A stretch of 36,564 nt of DNA from a virus. Under the pieces are notes generated by a model. That model was given only the letters and a program-made list of their open reading frames with translations. It was not told the origin of the DNA and searched no databases. Each line of letters starts with the position of its first letter. The stretch's first letter is position 1. Below are positions 27,754 through 34,600 of this stretch, piece after piece. Location of the stretch: the IMG/VR virus record IMGVR_UViG_3300010297_000019, positions 1 through 36,564 of that record, one strand, 5' to 3'. The translations under genes were made by a program, and so were the position numbers.

Positions 27754-27992
27754 TTCAGTAAGAGTTTAGCGACGAGGTATAGTCCCAAGGATTGAAAGTA
27801 TCCTATCACGGGTAGTCCAAAGATGGCAGGCATTGAAACATTCCACGCTGCCCATACAAGAAAGGGTGCGACCATTAATCCACCGAGGAAACCCAACGTG
27901 GTGAGTGCCACCATCTTACTGTCTTGATCCGTCCAAGGTTGTTCTTCTTCACCAGGTTTCTTGATGTTGAATGTGTACATGGAGTTCTTCAT
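27750..27992 (-). CDS. Small two-pass membrane protein, 80 aa
   Basis: A charged N-terminus (about 27 residues) is followed by VALTTLGFLGGLMVAPFLVW and AIFGLPVIGYFQSLGLYLVA, two hydrophobic segments with a short loop. Start at 27992 is set by an ATGA overlap with the upstream stop. No family recognised. It sits just upstream of ThyX. Confidence 0.65.
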   Translation of the reverse strand: MKNSMYTFNIKKPGEEEQPWTDQDSKMVALTTLGFLGGLMVAPFLVWAAWNVSMPAIFGLPVIGYFQSLGLYLVAKLLLK

Positions 27993-28261
27993 TTCTTTTT
28001 CTTGTCCTTTTGCTGAGACCCATACAGTTTAGGATTAACTCTCCCTTCTGTCTGGGTCATGTTTACAAAGTCATGGCGGTAGTGATCCCAATAATGATCA
28101 AAGATATCTACTCTCTTAGGAGCAACAGCAATGTCAAACTTGGTCATACCATCCAAGGTATATTCAATCAAGTAGGCAGTGTAAGGCAAGGACCTGTCTT
28201 GACTCAACGATGGGTCACAGTCCTCGAAGAGTATCTTAATCTTCAAGAGCGATTGCCCCAC
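27989..28261 (-). CDS. Hypothetical protein, 90 aa
   Basis: An alpha-beta soluble protein (MGQSLLKIKILFEDCDPSLS..., LIEYTLDGMTKFDIAVAPKR, HYWDHYRHDFVNMTQTEGRV) with a Lys-rich tail. No domain recognised. It overlaps the upstream 143-aa gene by 19 nt. Function unknown. Confidence 0.65.
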   Translation of the reverse strand: MGQSLLKIKILFEDCDPSLSQDRSLPYTAYLIEYTLDGMTKFDIAVAPKRVDIFDHYWDHYRHDFVNMTQTEGRVNPKLYGSQQKDKKKK

Positions 28262-28674
28262 TGAATCTGGGGGAATGCTTCACTAACACATGCCTTGGTA
28301 ACTTTATACTTCTTACCAAGAGCCTTGTCCTTAGCAGCGATGACAACCTCTGCTTCATCAGGATGCAGACCTTCGAGCAGTTGAATGAACATCTGCTCAC
28401 GCTTCATGGCACTGATGTTAGATCCACCCTTGAAGAAGTGGTGGAGGATACGTGACTCATGCTCCAATCGTGTGTGCTCAGTGCCAGCAGGTGCCTCGTT
28501 CTTATTGTACGGAGGAGCACCCTCAGGCAGCATAGACACGATGGATTCATCGTAGTTGATGATCAGAATAGATTTAAGTGCTTGACTTACGTGGTCTTGC
28601 AGGATCTTAACCTTTTCTGCTTTGGTCTTTGCGCTGTGTGCCTTTTGTAGGACTTCGGAGATTAACAGTTTCAT
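28243..28674 (-). CDS. Conserved hypothetical protein, 143 aa
   Basis: A helical soluble protein starting MKLLISEVLQKAHSAKTKAE, then VKILQDHVSQALKSILIINY, then a central loop and KREQMFIQLLEGLHPDEAEV. Similar proteins occur next to RNase H in cyanomyoviruses. The C-terminal KVTKACVSEAFPQIQW has one Cys. Function unknown; it lies between RNase H and the small 90-aa gene. Confidence 0.65.
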   Translation of the reverse strand: MKLLISEVLQKAHSAKTKAEKVKILQDHVSQALKSILIINYDESIVSMLPEGAPPYNKNEAPAGTEHTRLEHESRILHHFFKGGSNISAMKREQMFIQLLEGLHPDEAEVVIAAKDKALGKKYKVTKACVSEAFPQIQWGNRS

Positions 28675-28675
28675 A

Positions 28676-29551
28676 TCAAAAGTCGGTGATGTGATCTAGC
28701 ATTTCGGTCAACTCATGCCTACCAAAGTAGACATACATCTGTCCTCGACCAGGAGGTTCAGTAGTTTCAAACGTATTTATGATGTCATCGTAAACTTGTT
28801 TAGGAATGCAATCAAAGTCGATTAATTTCCGATTGCGTTCGTAGTTCTGTGCGGTTACATCATCGCAGAATTGTTCGGGAGACATGTCCAACCACCGTTC
28901 AAGTTTTACTTTGGACAGTGGACGTTGACGTTTGCCAGCAACGAAGGTGTCATCATCAGACAGATAGTTAGGGATACCATCACCTCTATCACCCTTAATG
29001 ATGTGCTCCAAGAGATACTTCTTGGGGTCTAGACACTGGACAAACTTCTTCTGGATAGGATTGTATTGTGAGACAAACTTATACCGTTGAAGTTGTTGGA
29101 AGTCTTTGTCACCACTCATGATGAGGACTTTCTGTGGTGGTTGCATGTTGTTCTGCAACCTGATGTTACGGTATGCCTGGTCCTTTACAAGGGATGCGAT
29201 GACATCATCTGCCTCAGCACCATCGACTTCGATAACCTTGTAAGGAAGATTCTCTTTGATCTCGTCACGAATACGATTCAAGACATCAAAGATCTCATTC
29301 CAATCCAGAGAAGACTTCTCTCGATCTTTCTTACGTGTACCTTTATAGTAAGGAAACTCTTTGCGTCGCCAGTAATGCTTGCTGTCATAACAAAGGACCA
29401 GTTCACCATACTCCTTACTAAACTTAGAGCGATAGTATCGCAATGAGTTCAGTACCATATGGCGGACTAGTCCTTCGCTGATAGTCTGACTGGTTGACAA
29501 AGAAACCATTAGGTTGCTGATGCAAACCTGATTCATATCAACAAGGATCAT
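28676..29551 (-). CDS. rnh: RNase H / 5'-3' exonuclease (T4 rnh type), 291 aa
   Basis: A FEN-like 5' nuclease of the T4 RNase H type (305 aa in T4). Conserved acidic residues appear in MILVDMNQ, LVLCYDSKHYWRRKEFPYYK, GAEADDVIASLV, IMSGDKDFQQLQ and KGDRGDGIPNYL. It removes RNA primers and flaps on the lagging strand, acting with gp32, which is also in this window. The C-terminal FETTEPPGRGQMYVYFGRHE matches cyanophage versions. It is part of the DNA-metabolism operon. Confidence 0.9.
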   Translation of the reverse strand: MILVDMNQVCISNLMVSLSTSQTISEGLVRHMVLNSLRYYRSKFSKEYGELVLCYDSKHYWRRKEFPYYKGTRKKDREKSSLDWNEIFDVLNRIRDEIKENLPYKVIEVDGAEADDVIASLVKDQAYRNIRLQNNMQPPQKVLIMSGDKDFQQLQRYKFVSQYNPIQKKFVQCLDPKKYLLEHIIKGDRGDGIPNYLSDDDTFVAGKRQRPLSKVKLERWLDMSPEQFCDDVTAQNYERNRKLIDFDCIPKQVYDDIINTFETTEPPGRGQMYVYFGRHELTEMLDHITDF

Positions 29552-29557
29552 TAGACC

Positions 29558-29797
29558 TCAATCGTCTTCGTCATACATCATATCATCTTCGTCATCAATG
29601 TGCAAGTAGATCAGAGGCTGGTCAGTCAGTTCTCCGTTCTCGTCATACATCTCAGGATGCATAGCAATCCTAGCGTAGTCTGCACGATCAACCCACACAT
29701 CAAAGATATGCTTTAAGTTCCAGGATGCTAGGAATCCCAGAACAAAACTTCCGATGGTGAGGAAGAAAGCAATGTAAAGAAATGAAGCATCTGCCAT
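29558..29797 (-). CDS. Small membrane-anchored acidic protein, 79 aa
   Basis: A transmembrane segment near the N-terminus (SFLYIAFFLTIGSFVLGFLA) is followed by a charged domain and an acidic tail (HIDDEDDMMYDEDD). Start at 29797 is supported by a GGGAGA sequence just upstream; earlier in-frame codons lie before the promoter. A late-type box stands 26 nt upstream. Conserved in cyanophages in general form; function unknown. Confidence 0.65.
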   Translation of the reverse strand: MADASFLYIAFFLTIGSFVLGFLASWNLKHIFDVWVDRADYARIAMHPEMYDENGELTDQPLIYLHIDDEDDMMYDEDD

Positions 29798-29817
29798 AGC
29801 TGTTCTCCCTATGTGGT

Positions 29818-29985
29818 CTAAGTATTTATGGGAGAATCCAGATAATTCTCCGAGTATGCTACATCCCACAACTCATTGAGGATAGTATCATATTCTTTGT
29901 AGTCTGTACCATCTACAATACTGTTCACTTGCTTAGCACGAACAGCATCGTAGATAAGTTTCCATTGATGATGATTCAGATTCAT
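29818..29985 (-). CDS. Small protein, 55 aa (short ORF)
   Basis: A 55-codon frame, MNLNHHQWKLIYDAVRAKQV..., TILNELWDVAYSENYLDSPI. Its ATG overlaps the upstream TGA (ATGA), a typical operon junction. Helical, soluble, no domain recognised. Its 3' end contains a late promoter box for the next gene. Confidence 0.65.
   Translation of the reverse strand: MNLNHHQWKLIYDAVRAKQVNSIVDGTDYKEYDTILNELWDVAYSENYLDSPINT
29823..29830 (-). promoter_or_regulatory. T4-type late promoter box CATAAATA
   Basis: The - strand CATAAATA lies 26 nt upstream of the ATG at 29797, within the last codons of the 55-aa gene (stop at 29818-29820). Confidence 0.55.
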
Positions 29986-30344
29986 TTCTTCCTCACTTTG
30001 GTTCCAGGTTTACGACCTGGTTTACGTTCGGCATGATAATCCCAAGCATCTTTCAAGATACCATAGAGATAGTCCCTGACCTTTCTTGCTTTGGGTTTAG
30101 GGAGATAACCATACGCTTCACGTAAGACCTTATCACCTCCCTTGATGTAGTCTTCCAACTCCAAGATGATGAAGTTTAGGTTAGCAGCACACTGACTCTC
30201 AATGAAATCATTAGTTTGTCGTCGTGTCCACTTGTTTGTTTTTAGGTATGGGTACAACCTGAACAGGAACTTCTGCTCAGTCATGGCAAGATCTATGGAC
30301 TTGTCCACGAGTTCATATAGTTCCTGTTCATTATGTTGGGTCAT
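29982..30344 (-). CDS. Hypothetical protein, 120 aa
   Basis: A basic helical protein (MTQHNEQELYELVDKSIDLA..., MTEQKFLFRLYPYLKTNKWT, with ELEDYIKGGDKVLREAYGYL) ending in a Lys/Arg-rich tail (KPGRKPGTKVRKK). The tail suggests nucleic-acid binding, but no domain is recognised. Start at 30344 is set by a TGATG overlap with the glutaredoxin stop; the in-frame GTG at 30353 is less likely. Confidence 0.65.
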   Translation of the reverse strand: MTQHNEQELYELVDKSIDLAMTEQKFLFRLYPYLKTNKWTRRQTNDFIESQCAANLNFIILELEDYIKGGDKVLREAYGYLPKPKARKVRDYLYGILKDAWDYHAERKPGRKPGTKVRKK

Positions 30345-30595
30345 CAGAGGCACTTGTTCTCACGAAGATAGGCAATCGACTCGGTGCATCCACCGATCTT
30401 GTTCCCATTGATCAGAACCTGAGGGAAGGTAGCTCGTTGACCAAACTCCTGTCGGAATTGGTCACGAGTGAAGTTCTGATCGAGAACAAGTTCACTATAC
30501 TGCCAACCTCGCATCCTGTAAACCTCTTTGATCTTTGTGCAGTAGGGACACCCAGGACGAGTGTAGATTACTGTGCCACCAGGATTCTTAGCCAT
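30344..30595 (-). CDS. grx: Glutaredoxin, 83 aa
   Basis: A full thioredoxin-fold glutaredoxin with the dithiol site GCPYC (C16 and C19), TVIYTRPGCPYC, and the cis-Pro motif ATFPQVLINGNKIGGCTE. In T4 and cyanophages it supplies electrons to ribonucleotide reductase and repairs glutathionylated proteins. It heads the DNA-metabolism operon, after a terminator at 30616-30637. No clear promoter is seen between that terminator and the ATG, so transcription probably reads through. A second, altered copy is at 22019-22261. Confidence 0.9.
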   Translation of the reverse strand: MAKNPGGTVIYTRPGCPYCTKIKEVYRMRGWQYSELVLDQNFTRDQFRQEFGQRATFPQVLINGNKIGGCTESIAYLRENKCL

Positions 30596-30615
30596 AATAA
30601 TTTCAGGTAGAGATT

Positions 30616-30637
30616 AAAAAAGGGGACCGAAGTCCCC
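30616..30637 (-). terminator. Rho-independent terminator after exported barrel protein gene
   Basis: Stem GGGGAC/GTCCCC (6 bp) with a CGAA loop, followed on the - strand by six T. It lies 27 nt after the gene at 30664-31041 and 21 nt before the glutaredoxin start. Confidence 0.85.
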
Positions 30638-30663
30638 TGTATATATTATGTCAACGCTTAGGA

Positions 30664-31041
30664 TCAGAAGGAATACTTCACACCCAGTTTACCACCGTAG
30701 CCACGGTCGATGTCGCTGTCGCCAGAACCGACGAAGGAGACTTCACCATAGACACCCAGTTGCTCGGTAGCGGCGAGACCGATGCCTGCCTTACCAGAAG
30801 GAACGGTGTCACTATCAGAACCATCGGGAGTCAGATAGGTAGCACCACCCTGAACGTACCAAGAGGCAGACTCACCCAGAGCACCTTCGTAGCCCACATG
30901 GAAATCAGTTGCGGCACCAGTGTAGTCAGAGCCAGTCCAACCAGCATTGGTTTCCACGTTGACGTAGGGACCTGCGAGGGCAGCAGACGGAGCCACAACA
31001 GCAGCAGTAGCGGCGAGAGTTGCGATAGCAGTTTTGATCAT
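30664..31041 (-). CDS. Exported outer-membrane barrel-like protein, 125 aa
   Basis: Begins MIKTAIATLAATAAVVAPSA then ALAG, a classic signal peptide with an A-L-A cleavage site near residue 23. The mature protein is a run of short alternating strands with Gly turns (VNVETNAGWTGSDYTGAATD, FHVGYEGALGESASWYVQGG) ending G-K-L-G-V-K-Y-S-F. The terminal Phe and the alternating pattern match the beta-signal recognised by the BAM complex. I infer an outer-membrane barrel of about 6-8 strands, similar in outline to proteins carried by other cyanophages. It has its own promoters, a palindrome and a terminator. Confidence 0.75.
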   Translation of the reverse strand: MIKTAIATLAATAAVVAPSAALAGPYVNVETNAGWTGSDYTGAATDFHVGYEGALGESASWYVQGGATYLTPDGSDSDTVPSGKAGIGLAATEQLGVYGEVSFVGSGDSDIDRGYGGKLGVKYSF

Positions 31042-31118
31042 TTCTTTTTACCTGTTAGTTACTTGCGGAATGGTTACCCGCAGATGTATAGGGACTCGAC
31101 TTGTCCCGTTTGTTACAA

Positions 31119-31137
31119 ACCGTTAAGTCTTAACGGT
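31119..31137. promoter_or_regulatory. Perfect 19-nt palindrome at the transcription start (operator or leader hairpin)
   Basis: ACCGTTAAG-T-CTTAACGGT, a 9-nt inverted repeat around a single base. It begins about 7 nt after the -10 of the proximal promoter (31144-31149), so it would lie at the very 5' end of the transcript. It could bind a repressor dimer or fold in RNA with a 3-nt loop. Confidence 0.6.
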
Positions 31138-31143
31138 ATATGT

Positions 31144-31171
31144 ATAATACCAGAGAGTCCAAAAATGTCAA
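31144..31171 (-). promoter_or_regulatory. Sigma70-type promoter (proximal), TTGACA-16-TATTAT with extended -10
   Basis: -35 TTGACA (31166-31171) and -10 TATTAT (31144-31149), 16-nt spacer, preceded by TGG (extended -10). It drives the exported barrel protein gene starting at 31041. Confidence 0.65.
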
Positions 31172-31230
31172 CCGTGTGACAGTTTTGTTTTGGAATCAAA
31201 ACATTGAGGTCTCTCTGGGATCATGAGATA

Positions 31231-31259
31231 AGTGTACCAGGTTCTGGTGGTCTTGTCAA
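31231..31259 (-). promoter_or_regulatory. Sigma70-type promoter (distal), TTGACA-17-TACACT with extended -10
   Basis: -35 TTGACA (31254-31259) and -10 TACACT (31231-31236), spacer 17 nt, with TGG before the -10. The TGA in the -35 is the stop of the upstream gene (31256-31258). In tandem with the proximal promoter for the barrel protein gene. Confidence 0.55.
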
Positions 31260-31615
31260 TCCTTTCTCAGAGCATTACGAATCTTTTCAACTTGTTCTGG
31301 TGTAGGTTCTTGATCCACCACAACAGGTTCCTCAGGCATGTCAGGCACGATCTGTTTGAGTTCTTCGAGTGCCAAAGGAACATCCTCCAACAGTTCTGGA
31401 TCCTGTTCGAGACGATCCATCTCACCCAACCAACCATAGTGGTATTTCCTCCACGCTTTAAGCATCCTCTTACGACCCTTGGGATCGTCAGGATACTTGC
31501 GTAGGATCTTTTGTAGACCTGTCAGTTTCTTGACACCATCCACAATCATACGATCTGTGTTCTTAGATCTACCACCGTTACCAGGACGGTTAGTGAAACC
31601 AAAACCTTCTGTCAT
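31256..31615 (-). CDS. Hypothetical protein, 119 aa
   Basis: A charged, helix-rich protein. The N-terminus (MTEGFGFTNRPGNGGRSKNT) is Gly/Arg-rich, followed by KKLTGLQKILRKYPDDPKGR, WRKYHYGWLGEMDRLEQDPE and an acidic, proline-containing C-terminus. No domain recognised. It follows the large structural protein with a 1-nt overlap. Its stop is part of a promoter -35. Confidence 0.65.
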   Translation of the reverse strand: MTEGFGFTNRPGNGGRSKNTDRMIVDGVKKLTGLQKILRKYPDDPKGRKRMLKAWRKYHYGWLGEMDRLEQDPELLEDVPLALEELKQIVPDMPEEPVVVDQEPTPEQVEKIRNALRKD

Positions 31616-34600
31616 TAGTAAACTTCCTCAATTTCAATTCTAAATTTAACACGGTCCTTTGTCTTCTGGCAAAGATACCAGAGGTTAGAACTCCTGTTAT
31701 GTGATTCTTGATAGAACAATTCCTTAGGAGAGTAGGAGTTGTTGAATCTATCATCAGGATCCTCACCGACAGTCTGTACCCTAATCTTTTTAGGTAATTT
31801 ATCTGGGTGACCAGGTAAGACGTTAGCACCTACGTCCCTAGGGAAGAAAGGTGTTTGAGAACCAAAGAGGTCCTGATAGTCATCAGACTCATCCTGAATA
31901 GGTGGCCATACTAAGTCGAACGTTTGTCCAACACCATATGCGTACCCTTCATTGATGACATCCATGATCTCAACACCACATGCCCAGTAGATAGAGTTAG
32001 AGTATCTCTGAGTACCCGCAGGCAAGTGAGATGGCATCACTGTATATGGCCAGAATGCCACACGTATCTTACCACTACCACCAACATCTGTCGAGTTCTG
32101 CTTAGAACCATACTCACCCAGTCGATAGTCATGCATGAATGACATCTTACTGTACTGTCCATTACTGGTAGGCATGGCTCCTTGTGGGAATCCATCGGTG
32201 CTCAGATTGATACCATAAGCATAGTAGTTATCGATAGTCTGCATTGCTGAGTTGAAGTTACTACCACTACCCGCCTTGAACTGAGTGTACCATGCCATGA
32301 AACCATGGGTGTTAGACATGTGAACATACGTCCTGAGATTCTCATTATCAAGAACTGGTTTACAGATCAGACCTCTACCATATTCAAACAGTGCATTGTA
32401 GAAGATACCACGACCACCTCTGATGTTTGGATTGCCATTGAAGTTTCCTTCACCATCGATGTTGGAACTCATGACATGTCCACGTCGGTTAGTATTCCTC
32501 TCATAGAAGTTACCATTGTAACCCTGATTGTCTGCCCACTCTTGACCATCATAGTAGATGCTATTCCACTCTACTGCTTGACCGTTGGAGGAGTTAGCAT
32601 TGGTATCTATCTGACCCTGATCCCAGACATAAACTTTATCAGTCCATACTCTTCTAGGTTTATCCCAGAGACGGATAGAAAGTCTCTTGATTCTACCACC
32701 AGAAGTAATGCCTGCCGAACCTAGATACTCACCGATCCTAGGAGTATTAGAAGTAACCTCAGTCCTACCCATTGCCTCACCTGTGATAGGTGTGGTGCCA
32801 ATGTCATACTGCCATGGTTTCTCGAAGACCTTATCGTCTCGGTCATAGATGATCCAAGATACGTTAGCGATACCTGCACTAGGACCACGTTTGATCTCAT
32901 CGATCTCGAACAGCAACTTATCACCCTTAACAACAGAGAAGTCACCAAAGTTATGTCCGATGTTTGGCCATGCTCCGATAGGTGCTTCGTAATTAATGAT
33001 AGTGGTTCCGTTCTTCTTCAACTTGAACCTGAATCTAATCTCCTCACTCTCAACAGAACGAATAAGGAGACCGAATGCTTTCAGGCTGAGGTTAGCAGAG
33101 CGTCTACAACGAACAGTTTGTCTTCTGTAAAACTCGTGAGCATACTCACCACGGCAGAGACCAGCATTAGCCTGGTACTGCTCAGTGTTCTTGTTGGGTG
33201 GTGTCTTGGGACCACACTTAGAACGCATGACCATACCAGTCTCAAACGCTTTGTTGAAGAGTGGTTCAGCACACTGATCTCTGACAAGGATGTCAATCAA
33301 TTCTGGTTCAGGTGCTGCTTGGTCATACACATAGCATTCAATACCTTCATACTTCCAAGTCGAACCAGGAGCTCCAACACGATAGTACAGTTTGAAGTCA
33401 TCATAGTCTTCATCACTATCGGAACCATGAAGATCTTCCCACCACTGCTCACCAGGTCCATGGAACTTCACCTTGTTTCTCTTGTCAGGATTCATCTTCT
33501 GGTTAGAGAAGAAGACCCAGTTACCTTCGACAGAAGCAGGGTGCTGGTATGCATTGCCAGTCTTTGAGAAGGAGATGGTAGAACCATTGCTACCCACACC
33601 ACCATTACCATCAGGGATGAGGAAGAACACGATGTCCTTACCTGCATACTGCTTCAAGGTGCCGACAGAGATAGTGTATTGAGTGTACTCAATGTCCCTC
33701 GTAGTGTTTGCTTCGATGACTCTCGCCCAGTGGATATTGCCACCATCTTTGTCAGCAATACAGACACCCCAACTGTTCTCGTATCCAGCAGATCCTCTCT
33801 TCACACTGTAATGAATAGTGAAAGGAACATCAGCATCACTAGGAATAGTGTATGCCTGTCTCTTATTAAACTTAGGCGGCGTCATGCTGCCTTGCATTTT
33901 CACAATGGAATACTTGTGATCAGTTGCAGTGCTGGGTCCAGGTCTGGTGCTACCAATAAAGAGAGAAGCATTACAGTCACTACCATCACTATCTCGGAGA
34001 CAGAGTTTCTTACCGTTGTCTTGTACACTAATACCTTTGAGTCCAGTGTAATTAACATTGATAGTCTGACCAGCAGTGACACTCAGAGAAACACCTTTGC
34101 TTCCCCTTTCTCCTTTTCTAGTGACGGTCTGTCCTTGTCCGAAGTCAATCGTATTGAAGGACGTACCAGCATTACCAGGATCATCATCCCACTGTACGTT
34201 GATTTTCAGTTGACCACTACCATCACCACTCACAACAATGTTTCCACTGCTGTTGAAGACCGCACTGATCTCTGCCTTACCACCGTTGTAGTAACGATGC
34301 AGTTCTTGAATCCTCTCACCTTCTAAGAGATTTCCAGATGCACGGTCCTTATTGGGGAACACATACCCCAGAACTGTATCGATCACCTGCCCTGCTGCAT
34401 CCATGGTGGCACGTTCGCCAGGACCCTTAGAGTCAGGAGCACCAGGGTTGATGGTCAGGAACGTATCCTGTGTGGTCTCAGAGTAGGAACGGAAGAGGGG
34501 CACGGACCCTTTCACCCTTTCTTTGAGGATATAGAAAGCAGGTTCACCTTGATTGGTGACAGTGTACCCACCTTTATCAGGTTGAGATGTAAGACCATAC

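Noticed and set aside
30648-30653. TTGACA on the - strand before glutaredoxin
   Set aside because: No -10 at 16-18 nt, and it lies just before a terminator hairpin.
31172-31230. Possible short hairpins (GTTTTG/CAAAAC and TGTCA/TGACA) between the tandem promoters
   Set aside because: Stems of 5-6 bp with poor GC content; cannot be told from chance and overlap promoter elements.
33679-34326. 215-aa + strand frame opposite the 1531-aa gene
   Set aside because: Antisense shadow with unusual composition and no start signal or domain.
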